Shown in pieces: positions 16,225 to 23,700 of a stretch of 38,558 bases of DNA (position 1 is its first letter; each line of letters opens with the position of its first letter). The translations under genes and the position numbers were made by a program. The notes beneath the pieces were generated by a model. The model saw only the letters and a program-made list of their open reading frames with translations, was not told the DNA's origin and searched no databases. The stretch is from Nocardia asiatica NBRC 100129 (GTDB taxonomy: Bacteria > Actinomycetota > Actinomycetes > Mycobacteriales > Mycobacteriaceae), in the NCBI RefSeq assembly GCF_000308415.1, contig NZ_BAFS01000216.1:1-38558 (forward strand), in the 5' to 3' direction.

Positions 16225-17739
16225 TCAGCGGCCGGAGCGACGGCCCAGCGGAACCCGCAGGACCGCATCGGTGCCGATATCGGCGCCGGGGTGCAGGCCG
16301 ATGGAACCGCCGAGCTCGGCGGTGACCAGGGTACGGACGATCTGGAGGCCGAGCCGGTCGGAGGATTCCAGGCTGAATCCGGCAGGCAGACCGCGGCCGT
16401 CGTCGCTGATGATCACGTCGAGCCAGCGGGCCGAACGCTCGGAACGGATTGTCACCGTGCCGTTTTCGCCCGAATCGAAGGCGTGCTCGATGGCATTCTG
16501 CACCAGTTCGGTGAGCACCATCACCAACGGCGTGGCGCGTTCGGCGGAGAAGACCCCGAGCGAGCCCGCGCGGCGCACCTTGATGCGCGCGGTGTGCACG
16601 GTGGCCACGTCGGCCATGATCGGCAGCAGCCGGTCCACGACCTCGTCGAGATCGACCTCTTCGTCCACCGACATCGACAGCATCTCGTGCACCGACGCGA
16701 TGGAGGTGACCCTGCGCACCGACTCGGTGAGCGCGACTTGCGCCTCCTCGTTCTCGGTGCGGCGGGCTTGCAGGCGCAGCAACGCGGCCACGGTCTGCAA
16801 ATTGTTCTTGACCCGGTGGTGGATCTCCCGGATGGTGGCGTCCTTGCTCAGCAGCGCGCGATCGCGCCGCTTGACCTCGGTGACGTCACGGACCAGCACG
16901 GCCGCGCCGGCCAGAACACCGTGCGGGCGCAGCACGAGGGTGCGCAGCAGTACGGTGGCGCCCCGCGCCTCGACCTCCATCCGGCGGCCGGTCCGCCCGG
17001 CCAGCGCGGCCTGGATGTCGCCGACCACTTCCTGCGCGTCGAACGGGTCGGTGATCAGCGAGCGAGTGGTGACCGCGAGGTCTTGGCCGGCCAAATCGGC
17101 CTGCAAACCCATCCGGTGGTAGGCCGACAGCGCGTTCGGGCTGGCGTAGACCACGATGCCCTCGGTGTCGAGCCGGATGAAACCGTCCCCCGCGCGCGGG
17201 CTGGAATGGGTAGCCGCGCGATCCTCGGTGGTCGGGAAGGTGCCGTCGGCGATCATCTGGCACAAGTCGTCGGCGCACGCCACGTACGCGCTCTCCAACT
17301 GGCTGCGGACCCGGGAGCGTTGCAGATCGATGTCCCGGCTCAGCACCGCGATCACGTCGTCACCACAGCGCACCGGAATCGCCTCGCGCACCGCGTGCAC
17401 CGGATGCGGGTGGTAGACGCCGGATGCCTCGACCTCACTGTCGGCCCGCACGGTCTCGCCGGTGACCAGCGCCTCGAACACCTGCGGATGGTCCCCACGC
17501 AGGGCGACCGTGCCGACCAGGTCCTCCTGGTGCACGGTGGGCGCGGTGGTGGGACGGCACTGCGCGACGCACACGATGTCCGCGCCCTCCGCCACCGGGC
17601 CCGCACCGACCCACAGCAGCAGATCGGCGAAGGACAGATCGGCAAGCAGCTGCCAATCGCCCACAACGCGCTGCAGATGATCCACGGCGACGCCGGGTAG
17701 GTCGGTGTGCTCGGCCAGCAGCTCGCTCAGGGTCGCCAT
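16225..17739 (-). CDS. pdtaS: Sensor histidine kinase PdtaS
   Basis: A 504-residue soluble sensor kinase of the HisKA_2 type (Rv3220c position). The N-terminal GAF domain covers about 1-150 and a PAS domain about 185-290 (GFIRLDTEGIVVYASPNAL). The dimerisation/phosphoacceptor segment contains EIHHRVKNNLQTVAALL, with candidate His307/His308. The HATPase domain has an N-box ELVQNAIEHAF and a G-box SDDGRGLPAGF. In mycobacteria PdtaS signals to PdtaR, an ANTAR-domain antiterminator that binds RNA; no pdtaR is in this window. Stop and start are clear: MATLSELLAEH at 17739. It lies 21 nt upstream (genomically) of the biotinyl carrier gene on the same strand and may be co-transcribed with it. Confidence 0.95.
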   Translation of the reverse strand: MATLSELLAEHTDLPGVAVDHLQRVVGDWQLLADLSFADLLLWVGAGPVAEGADIVCVAQCRPTTAPTVHQEDLVGTVALRGDHPQVFEALVTGETVRADSEVEASGVYHPHPVHAVREAIPVRCGDDVIAVLSRDIDLQRSRVRSQLESAYVACADDLCQMIADGTFPTTEDRAATHSSPRAGDGFIRLDTEGIVVYASPNALSAYHRMGLQADLAGQDLAVTTRSLITDPFDAQEVVGDIQAALAGRTGRRMEVEARGATVLLRTLVLRPHGVLAGAAVLVRDVTEVKRRDRALLSKDATIREIHHRVKNNLQTVAALLRLQARRTENEEAQVALTESVRRVTSIASVHEMLSMSVDEEVDLDEVVDRLLPIMADVATVHTARIKVRRAGSLGVFSAERATPLVMVLTELVQNAIEHAFDSGENGTVTIRSERSARWLDVIISDDGRGLPAGFSLESSDRLGLQIVRTLVTAELGGSIGLHPGADIGTDAVLRVPLGRRSGR

Positions 17740-17760
17740 ATAGCTCTACCGCGCAATCGA

Positions 17761-17976
17761 TCAGGAGATGACGGCGATCAGGTGGCCCGCCTTGATCGCG
17801 TCGCCTTCCTTGACACCGACCGACGTCACGGTGCCGCTGGACTCCGCGACCACCGGGATCTCCATCTTCATCGACTCGAGGATCACCAGGGTGTCGCCCT
17901 CCTGGACCTCGTCACCCTCTTCGACGACCACCTGGTAGACGACCGACACCAGCTCGGCGAGCACTTCCTCAGCCAT
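17761..17976 (-). CDS. Biotin/lipoyl-binding carrier protein (TB7.3-like)
   Basis: A 71-residue single-domain biotinyl carrier protein. The ESMKMEIPV motif contains the lysine modified by biotin, and the flanking EEGDEVQEGD and GVKEGDAIKAG half-barrels are complete. The mycobacterial ortholog TB7.3 (Rv3221c) has the same length. The carboxylase partner is not in the window. ATG 17976 (MAEEVLAELV) is chosen over extensions because it matches the family N-terminus. It is divergent from the bL37 gene, 90 bp away. Confidence 0.95.
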   Translation of the reverse strand: MAEEVLAELVSVVYQVVVEEGDEVQEGDTLVILESMKMEIPVVAESSGTVTSVGVKEGDAIKAGHLIAVIS

Positions 17977-18066
17977 GGCACCCCATTCACTCGTTGGCCT
18001 GTATCCGCTGACGGTACAGCCAACCACACATGAAAGAATGGCCTTCAACCAGAAGGGAGACTACTC

Positions 18067-18141
18067 ATGGGTAAGCGCGGACGTAAGAAGCGTAGCCGCA
18101 AGGGGAACGCAGCCAACCACGGCAAGCGGCCCAACGCCTGA
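18067..18141 (+). CDS. Ribosomal protein bL37 (24 residues)
   Basis: A very short, highly basic reading frame starting MGKRGRKKRSRK and ending NHGKRPNA. It is nearly the same as the 24-residue bL37 protein found in mycobacterial 50S ribosomes by cryo-EM (MAKRGRKKRDRK at its start, as I recall it). AGAAGGGAGA provides a strong ribosome binding site 6-8 nt upstream of ATG 18067. A long hairpin terminator follows. The gene is easily missed by standard length cut-offs. Confidence 0.92.
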   Translation: MGKRGRKKRSRKGNAANHGKRPNA

Positions 18142-18167
18142 GCGCGACGCTCGGTCCGAAAGCACGA

Positions 18168-18202
18168 AGCGGCACGCACTTCCAGCTGGAAGGCGTGCCG
18201 CT
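18168..18202. terminator. Long bidirectional hairpin between bL37 and rshA
   Basis: AGCGGCACGC (18168-18177) and GCGTGCCGCT (18193-18202) enclose the palindrome CTTCCAGCTGGAAG, giving a stem of about 17 bp. It lies between the convergent ends of bL37 and rshA and can serve both. Confidence 0.8.
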
Positions 18203-18219
18203 CGCGTAGCACCGGCCGG

Positions 18220-18510
18220 CTAATCCGAGGTTTCCACCGAAGTCTCCCTGGCGACGACCGTCCGGCGGATCTCGATCGTCAGACGCTCCCGCAGCGAATC
18301 GGGCGCGCGATCGCCCCCGCACTTGCGGCTGAGCAAACCCTTGATCTTCTCCTCGATCCCGTAGGCCTCGATACAGGGGCTGCAGTGCTCCATGTGGTGC
18401 TGCAACCGGGCACGGGTCGCCTCGTCGCATTCCCCGTCGAGCATCAACCACACGTCGGCGAGCACCGCCGTGCAGTCGAGCTCCATATCGGGGTCCCGCT
18501 CGGTACTCAC
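18220..18510 (-). CDS. rshA: Zinc-binding anti-sigma factor RshA (RsrA type)
   Basis: A 96-residue ZAS-family anti-sigma factor that holds SigH inactive under reducing conditions and releases it when its thiols are oxidised. The zinc motif His39-x3-Cys43-x2-Cys46 (HMEHCSPC) is intact, with further cysteines at 13, 28 and in SRKCGG. The GTG start at 18510 overlaps the sigH stop (GTGA), so the two are translationally coupled in a sigH-rshA operon. The C-terminal half after residue 70 is variable in the family. Confidence 0.95.
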   Translation of the reverse strand: MSTERDPDMELDCTAVLADVWLMLDGECDEATRARLQHHMEHCSPCIEAYGIEEKIKGLLSRKCGGDRAPDSLRERLTIEIRRTVVARETSVETSD

Positions 18511-19139
18511 TGCTTGACCTCCTGGCGTTCCCCCGAACGGTTGAATCCACGCTCGCGCGCCACATCGGCGAGCAAACCCTTCAGTTGCTTCCGGCCACGG
18601 TGCAGCCGGGACATCACCGTACCGATCGGAGTGCCCATGATGTCGGCGATCTCCTTGTACGGGAAGCCTTCGACGTCCGCGTAGTACACCGCCATCCGGA
18701 ATTCCTCCGGCAATTCCTGCAGCGCGGCCTTGATGTCGTCGTCCGGCAACGCGTCCAACGCCTCGACCTCGGCCGAGCGCAGCCCCTGCGAAGTGTGCTC
18801 AGCGGTCGCGGCCAGCTGCCAATCGGTGATCTCGTCGGTCGGGTATTGCGCGGGCTGCCGCTGCTTCTTGCGGTAGGAGTTGATGTAGGTGTTGGTCAGG
18901 ATCCGGTACAGCCACGCCCGGAGGTTGGTGCCCTCCCGGAACGACTTGAACCCCTGATACGCCTTGACGTAGGTCTCCTGGACCAGGTCCTCGGCATCCG
19001 CCGGATTCCTGGTCATGCGCAGCGCGGCGCCGTAGAGCTGGTCGAGCAGCGGCAGCGCGTCCCGCTCGAACCGCTGTGCCAGCTCGGCATCGTCGACGGC
19101 AGCGACATCGTCGGCCACCACGTCATCGTCGCTCGTCAC
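18507..19139 (-). CDS. sigH: ECF sigma factor SigH (SigR type), short form
   Basis: The short form is 210 aa. Region 2 runs from [17 protein letters not shown] through [17 protein letters not shown] to [14 protein letters not shown]. Region 4 includes [28 protein letters not shown] and [16 protein letters not shown]. It is extremely close to mycobacterial SigH, which controls the thiol-oxidative and heat stress regulon (thioredoxins, chaperones, mycothiol genes). GTG 19139 has AAGGGA 7 nt upstream and begins [11 protein letters not shown]. The frame stays open upstream, and a second, well-placed start exists at 19259 (separate entry). It overlaps rshA by 4 nt. Confidence 0.95.
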   Translation of the reverse strand: MTSDDDVVADDVAAVDDAELAQRFERDALPLLDQLYGAALRMTRNPADAEDLVQETYVKAYQGFKSFREGTNLRAWLYRILTNTYINSYRKKQRQPAQYPTDEITDWQLAATAEHTSQGLRSAEVEALDALPDDDIKAALQELPEEFRMAVYYADVEGFPYKEIADIMGTPIGTVMSRLHRGRKQLKGLLADVARERGFNRSGERQEVKQ

Positions 19140-19259
19140 ACCTGTCCCTTCGATCGCCGTCCTTGCCAAATCTACCGGCAACGGCATATCGAAGGTCGAG
19201 CCGCCTACGGTCGGGGACACCTCGGTCCCCACCGGGTGGTCGTCGAGCAGTACGGGCAC
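19140..19259 (-). other. sigH: N-terminal extension of a putative long SigH isoform
   Basis: The sigH frame is open upstream of the short start. GTG 19259 has AAGGAG (19266-19271, minus strand) exactly 6 nt before it; ATG 19265 abuts the same site. Use of GTG 19259 would add 40 residues ([16 protein letters not shown]...) and give 250 aa. In Streptomyces, and reportedly in mycobacteria, a SigR'/SigH' isoform with an unstable N-terminal extension is made from the sigma-dependent upstream promoter. The same promoter arrangement exists here. Confidence 0.55.
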
Positions 19260-19333
19260 AGGCATCTCCTTCACATCTCGATAGAGCCTGCTCACGCTGG
19301 TGGAATCCACTCCGAGCGCTGTGTACCGGCTAC

Positions 19334-19360
19334 AACATGCGCGAAGCTTCGGGTGTTCCC
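19334..19360 (-). promoter_or_regulatory. SigH-type autoregulatory promoter of sigH-rshA
   Basis: Read on the minus strand, GGGAAC (19360-19355) is followed after 18 nt by GTT (19336-19334). This matches the SigH/SigR consensus GGAAC/T-N17-19-GTT. Transcription would begin near 19326, upstream of both the long (19259) and the short (19139) sigH start. Confidence 0.75.
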
Positions 19361-19370
19361 GCGCCGCCGC

Positions 19371-19376
19371 TAAGGT
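19371..19376 (+). promoter_or_regulatory. -10 element for a leaderless ybaK transcript
   Basis: TAAGGT fits TANNNT and ends exactly 7 nt before ATG 19384. The upstream sequence has no ribosome binding site. It lies back to back with the SigH-type promoter. Confidence 0.5.
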
Positions 19377-19383
19377 TTCGGCC

Positions 19384-19878
19384 ATGGCAGCAGGCTCGAC
19401 TCCGGCGATCCGCGCGTTGACCCAGGCGAAGGTGCCCCACCGCGTGCACGCCTACAAACACGATCCGCGGGCCGACTCCTACGGCACCGAGGCGGTCGAC
19501 GCGCTGGCCGGCGAACTCGGGGTCGTGGCCGAGCAGGTCTTCAAGACGTTGGTCATCGAACTGTCCACCGGCGCGCTCGCGGTGGCCGTGCTTCCGGTGC
19601 CGAACACGTTGTCGCTCAAAGCCGCCGCCGCCGCGCTCGGCGCGTCGAAGGCCGGCATGGCCGACCGTTCCCGGGCGGAGAAGACGACCGGATACGTACT
19701 CGGCGGCATCTCGCCGCTCGGTCAGCGCAAAACGCTGCCCACCGTGATCGACGACTCGGCGTTGACCTGGGATCGGATGCTGTGCAGCGCGGGACGGCGC
19801 GGACTGGAGATCGAACTCGCGCCCGCCGATCTGATCCGGCTCACCGCCGCGGTGACCGCGCCCGTGACATCGGCGTAA
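19384..19878 (+). CDS. ybaK: Cys-tRNA(Pro)/Cys-tRNA deacylase, YbaK/EbsC family
   Basis: A 164-residue trans-editing protein that hydrolyses Cys-tRNA(Pro) misformed by prolyl-tRNA synthetase. Family segments are present: [30 protein letters not shown], the active-site region [18 protein letters not shown] and [15 protein letters not shown], which includes the catalytic lysine area, and the end [21 protein letters not shown] 19384 is probably leaderless. It is divergent from sigH and occupies the position of Rv3224A/B. Confidence 0.95.
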   Translation: MAAGSTPAIRALTQAKVPHRVHAYKHDPRADSYGTEAVDALAGELGVVAEQVFKTLVIELSTGALAVAVLPVPNTLSLKAAAAALGASKAGMADRSRAEKTTGYVLGGISPLGQRKTLPTVIDDSALTWDRMLCSAGRRGLEIELAPADLIRLTAAVTAPVTSA

Positions 19879-19944
19879 TTCGGCCACCATCGCCGCGATC
19901 TGTGCGTTACTGATCTGGCCAGATCGATCCGACTCGAGGATGTG

Positions 19945-20253
19945 ATGCGAATGATGTCCACGAACCAGCGTTTGCGCACCGTGATCGTCGCGTTGTCCGG
20001 AGCGCTCTTCCTGGCTCTCGGTTCGGTAACGCTCCTCGCCCCCGAGGCCGCCGCCGCACCGCACACCCCGCCGGTCACCCACGTCAGCGATTCCGTATTC
20101 GACTTCGACGGTCAAGGCTCGAAAAGTGACGACAAAGCCGACAAAACCGAGAAACTCACCGGCAACGTCACCACCAAGCTGATCGATCTCGTCGCCGGAA
20201 TCATCAAATGCGGACTGAACATCGCCTCACCTAGCGTTAGGTGCTCGCTGTAG
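19945..20253 (+). CDS. Small exported protein of unknown function
   Basis: A 102-residue protein with a typical Sec signal peptide: the positive start MRMMSTNQRLR, the hydrophobic core TVIVALSGALFLALGSV and a cleavage region PEAAAAPH near residue 38. The mature part (about 64 aa) is polar, with SDDKADKTEK and a hydrophobic LIDLVAGIIKCGLN, plus two cysteines that could pair. GAGGA lies 4 nt before ATG 19945; GTG 19942 is a less likely start. The last codons contain an inverted repeat (CACCTA-GCGT-TAGGTG, 20228-20243) and run straight into repeat copy A, so the native C-terminus may have been altered. No family is recognised. Confidence 0.7.
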   Translation: MRMMSTNQRLRTVIVALSGALFLALGSVTLLAPEAAAAPHTPPVTHVSDSVFDFDGQGSKSDDKADKTEKLTGNVTTKLIDLVAGIIKCGLNIASPSVRCSL

Positions 20254-20259
20254 TTTTGG

Positions 20260-20570
20260 CTGTGTTTGATTGGCCGCGACTTCGTCGCGGCGTGTTCGCG
20301 GCCCCTTTGTGGCTCGCGTCCGAGCGGCCACCGCTGGCGACTTCGTCGCGGACGCGGCGGCCGCTCGGACGCGAGCCGGGCCGCGAACCGCGCATGCACT
20401 GTCTCGCTTCGCTCGAAAAACGGAGTTGCGGTGCGCTGGGCACGTAGGTGCGCAACTCGCTACTCGGGTGCACGCCATACCGACGCCGCAACATCCGACA
20501 GCGCCTGCGGGTTGTGGATCACGGCCTTTCAGGACTCGTCTGCCAACGACCGCTGCTGGCGACTTCGTCG
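20260..20570 (+). repeat. Intergenic palindromic repeat, copy A
   Basis: Three parts follow in order. First comes the hairpin GCCGCGAC-TTC-GTCGCGGC (20273-20291). Next is a long foldback 20294-20388, with outer arms GTTCGCGGCC/GGCCGCGAAC and inner arms GGCTCGCGTCCGAGCGGCC / GGCCGCTCGGACGCGAGCC plus 4 more base pairs after one mismatch. Last is a non-palindromic tail of about 165 bp up to 20553 that differs from copy B at only about three positions. It separates the 3' ends of the exported-protein and SRAP genes. No open frame in it looks coding. The stretch 20571-20645 is plain intergenic sequence. Confidence 0.88.
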
Positions 20571-20645
20571 CGAGACGCGACAGTTGTCAGGACTCCGGTA
20601 GGGAGAACGCCGTGTTCGCGTCGTGGGCGGTTGGGCAGCGGGGGC

Positions 20646-21434
20646 TCACAGCAGACTGATCTGCTCGGCTTCCTTTTGGTCCTCCACGGGGGCGAGTAGT
20701 TCGGGGCCGTTGTTGCGCACGCTGTTGACCAGCGATGGCACCGGGCGGGGGACGATGCCGGCGACCGCTTCCTCCGACGGTGTCTCGAGCAGACTCGCGG
20801 GCGCGGGGTGATCCGGGTCCAGCCACGCCGCCCAGTGCTCCTGCGGCATGGGTAGCGGCATCCGGTCGTGGATACGGGTCAGATCGCCGACCGCGTCGGT
20901 GGTCAGGATGGTGCACGACAGCAGCGGCTCGCTCTCCGGCTGGGACCGGTCGCGCCAGATCGACCACAGACCGGCCATGTAGAGGCGGGAACCGTCCGCG
21001 TTGGCCATGTAATACGGGTGCTTGGCGACCTTGCCTTTCGCTCCCTTGTCCCCCTGCGGCTCGATGACCCACTCGTACCAGCCGTCCATCGGCACCAGGC
21101 AGCGCCGGTATTTCACCGCGTCGCGGAAGGAAGGCGTGGTGGCGGCCTTGTCGGCGCGCGCGTTGAACAGCGGTTTCCCCTTCACCGGAACGCCGGGCTC
21201 GGCGGCCTTGGTCCAGACCGGGATGAGTCCCCAACGCATGCGGCGGATACGGCGCTTCGGGTCGTCGTCTTTGCGGCCATGGTCGTGCCGCTCGACCACG
21301 GTGAGAACCTGGGTCGTCGGAGCTACGTTGTAATTGGTGAAAGAGTTCTGGTCAGCGGCCTCGGTCTCGTCGATCGCATCCAACTCGACCGCGAGCCTAC
21401 CGGGGTTGGTCGTGGTCGCATATCGTCCGCACAT
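20646..21434 (-). CDS. SRAP-family abasic-site DNA-protein crosslinking protein (YedK/HMCES)
   Basis: A 262-residue SOS-response-associated peptidase family protein. The catalytic Cys2 is exposed after Met removal (MCGRYATTTNPG) and forms a thiazolidine with abasic sites in single-stranded DNA. Other active-site residues are visible: the Asn in FNARADKA, the Glu in DGWYEWVI and the His in RIHDRMPL. The start is fixed because Cys must be residue 2, giving ATG 21434. Rv3226c is the corresponding M. tuberculosis gene. It is divergent from the aldehyde dehydrogenase gene and convergent with the exported-protein gene across repeat A. Confidence 0.95.
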   Translation of the reverse strand: MCGRYATTTNPGRLAVELDAIDETEAADQNSFTNYNVAPTTQVLTVVERHDHGRKDDDPKRRIRRMRWGLIPVWTKAAEPGVPVKGKPLFNARADKAATTPSFRDAVKYRRCLVPMDGWYEWVIEPQGDKGAKGKVAKHPYYMANADGSRLYMAGLWSIWRDRSQPESEPLLSCTILTTDAVGDLTRIHDRMPLPMPQEHWAAWLDPDHPAPASLLETPSEEAVAGIVPRPVPSLVNSVRNNGPELLAPVEDQKEAEQISLL

Positions 21435-21600
21435 ATCCCGATAGTCCCATCCGCCACCGACATCGTCGGAGACAATTGGTCCATAGCTGGTGACCTGTTG
21501 AGAGTTGTGGCATAGCATTCTCTCATCGGAAGGACGGGCTGCCCGTCCACTCGTACTCGCGTATCGCCCGTCCACCGCAGACGGCAAGAGGAGATCTACT

Positions 21601-23109
21601 GTGACATCCACCGACACCAAACCAGCCGATCACGACACGGCTCTGACGTCGGTCAATCCGGCGACAGGCGAGGTGATCGGCACGCACGTCATCGCCGACG
21701 ACGAGGCGGTGGCCGCCGCGGTCGCCAAGGCCCGCGCGGCGGCCGCCACCTGGGGCGCGCTGAGTTTCGACGAGCGGCGCACGCACCTGCTGCGCTGGTC
21801 GAGCAGGTTGACGCAGAACTCGGAGAAGTTCTGCGAGCTGATCCACGCCGAGAACGGCAAGCCGCTCGACGACGCTTTCCTGGAACTGATGCTGGCGCTC
21901 GAGCACATCTCCTGGGCGGCCAAGAACGCCAAGAAGGTGCTCGGCCCCAAGCGGGTCTCCCCCGGCGCGCTGATGTCGAACTTCAGCGCCCGGCTCGAGC
22001 AGCGCCCGCTCGGCGTCGTCGGCGTGATCGGACCGTGGAACTATCCGGTCTACACGCCGAACGGCTCCATCGCCTACGCGCTGGCCGCGGGTAACACCGT
22101 CGTCTTCAAGCCGAGCGAGTACTCCACCGGCATCGGCAATTTCCTCGCCGACGCGTTCGCCGAGGCCAATCCCGAACTGCCCGAGGGCGTCTTCATCACG
22201 ATCAACGGCTACGGCGACACCGGCGCGGCGCTGGTGCGCTCGGACGTCGACAAGATCGCGTTCACCGGCTCCACCGCCACCGGCAAGCGGATCATGGCCG
22301 CCGCCGCGGAGCGGCTGACCCCCGTGCTGCTGGAGTGCGGCGGCAAGGACGCGGTGATCGTCGCCGCCGACGCCGACGTCAAGGCCGCGGCGGACGCCGT
22401 CGCCTGGGGCGCCACCGCCAACAGCGGCCAGACCTGCGCGGGCGTGGAGCGGGTCTACGTGGACCGCTCGGTGCGCGAAGAGTTCGTCGCCGAGGTCAAG
22501 CGCATCCTCACCGACGTCAAGCCCGGTTCCGACGACAAGGCCTCCTACGGCCCGATGACCATGCCGAGCCAGGTCGACATCGTGCGCCGCCACATCGAGG
22601 ACGCGCTGAAGAACGGCGGCACCGCGGTGCTCGGCGGACCGGAATCGGTCAAGGCGCCTTTCATCGAACCGGTCGTGCTGGTCGACACCGACGAGAACTC
22701 CGAGGCGGTGGCCGAGGAGACCTTCGGCCCGACCATCACCATCCGCACCGTCGACGGCGTGGACGAGGCGGTCGAGCTGGCCAACAACTCCAAGTACGGA
22801 CTGTCCTCGGCGGTCTACTCGAAGAAGAACGGTCTGGAGATCGCGCGCAGGCTGCGCGTCGGCGCCACCTCGGTGAACTCCGTACTGGCCTTCGCCGCCA
22901 TCCCCGGCCTGCCCTTCGGCGGCGTCGGCGATTCCGGCATCGGCCGCATCCACGGCGAGCCGGGCCTGCGCGAGTTCGCGCGCCCGCACTCGATCGCGGT
23001 GCAGCGGTTCACCGTTCCCGGCATGGCGCTGCTGAGCTACAGCCGCACCGACTCCACGATGAAGCTGCTGCGCAAGCTCGTTCCCTTCCTGCACGGGCGC
23101 CACAAGTAA
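21601..23109 (+). CDS. NAD(P)-dependent aldehyde dehydrogenase
   Basis: A 502-residue aldehyde dehydrogenase. Motifs: GVIGPWNYPVYTPNGS with the catalytic Asn, the FTGSTATGKRI coenzyme loop, Glu245 (LLECGGKD), the nucleophile Cys279 (SGQTCAGVERVYV) and EETFGPTITI. The C-terminal stretch PGMALLSYSRTDSTMKLLRK is amphipathic and may contact membrane. GTG 21601 follows AAGAGGAG. The exact aldehyde is not clear; long-chain or aromatic aldehydes are possible. From memory this gene is not part of the M. tuberculosis Rv3226c-Rv3227 interval, so it may be an insertion in this lineage; inverted repeat copies A and C flank it and SRAP. Confidence 0.92.
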   Translation: MTSTDTKPADHDTALTSVNPATGEVIGTHVIADDEAVAAAVAKARAAAATWGALSFDERRTHLLRWSSRLTQNSEKFCELIHAENGKPLDDAFLELMLALEHISWAAKNAKKVLGPKRVSPGALMSNFSARLEQRPLGVVGVIGPWNYPVYTPNGSIAYALAAGNTVVFKPSEYSTGIGNFLADAFAEANPELPEGVFITINGYGDTGAALVRSDVDKIAFTGSTATGKRIMAAAAERLTPVLLECGGKDAVIVAADADVKAAADAVAWGATANSGQTCAGVERVYVDRSVREEFVAEVKRILTDVKPGSDDKASYGPMTMPSQVDIVRRHIEDALKNGGTAVLGGPESVKAPFIEPVVLVDTDENSEAVAEETFGPTITIRTVDGVDEAVELANNSKYGLSSAVYSKKNGLEIARRLRVGATSVNSVLAFAAIPGLPFGGVGDSGIGRIHGEPGLREFARPHSIAVQRFTVPGMALLSYSRTDSTMKLLRKLVPFLHGRHK

Positions 23110-23224
23110 GAACCCACACCGAGACCGGGTGCTCGACGTGCGTCGAGCACCCGGTCCACACACCACAACCCTCACACCACGCGGTGAAATCCGGCCACCA
23201 CCCACCGCGCGCACCCGACAGCGA

Positions 23225-23690
23225 GTTCCCACCACTACGCGCCCAGCGCACCCCACCACGTCTTTCGAGCGAAGCGAGACCGAGCATCCGTCGTTCGCGG
23301 CCCAGCTCGCGACGAGCGGCCGCCGCGTCCGCGACGAAGTCGCCAGGGGTAGGGGTTGCGAGGCGAGTCCTGAGTGGCTGTGATCCGCAGCGCGCAGGCG
23401 CGGTCAGGTGTTGCGGCGGCGGGTTTGGCGTGCACCCGGGTAGCGAGTTCCGCACCTACGCCCCCAGCGCACCGCAACTCCGTCTTTCGAGCGAAGCGAG
23501 ACAGTGCATTGCCCGTTCGCGGCCCGGCTCGCGTCCGAGCGGCCGCCGCGTCCGCGACCAAGTCGCCAGCGGCGGTCGCTCGGACGCGAGCCACAAGGGG
23601 GCCGCGAACACGCCGCGACGAAGTCGCGGCCAATTCAAACACCGTCGCGAACACCCAGCGCCGCAGGCGCTGGCAAATCAAACCGTGTGA
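23225..23690 (-). repeat. Intergenic palindromic repeat, copy C (inverted, double unit)
   Basis: Read on the minus strand this has both short hairpins found singly in copies A and B: CCAGCGCC-TGC-GGCGCTGG (about 23656-23674) and GCCGCGAC-TTC-GTCGCGGC (about 23612-23630). After them come the long foldback and the tail block. A second, more degenerate foldback plus tail start (about 23225-23350) then follows. It fills the gap between the aldehyde dehydrogenase and aroA and ends about 10-15 bp upstream of aroA, so it could affect aroA expression. Apparent open frames inside are not protein-like. The gap 23110-23224 contains CTCGACG-TG-CGTCGAG near 23133, a probable terminator. Confidence 0.85.
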
Positions 23691-23700
23691 TGATGGACGA

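Noticed and set aside
20228..20243. CACCTA-GCGT-TAGGTG considered as an attachment or insertion site
   Set aside because: It is a short inverted repeat within the last codons of the exported-protein gene; no duplicated copy or integrase supports an attachment site.
20237..20494. Arg/Ser/Ala-rich open frames inside the intergenic repeats (also near 23374-23700 and 30048-30600)
   Set aside because: The frames recur only because the repeats recur. They cross palindromes, lack ribosome binding sites, and the copies differ by shifts that would break a real protein. They may still be annotated as hypothetical proteins elsewhere.
21523..23259. A 578-codon minus-strand frame opposite the aldehyde dehydrogenase
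   Set aside because: It is antisense to a gene with complete catalytic motifs and has no recognisable domain.
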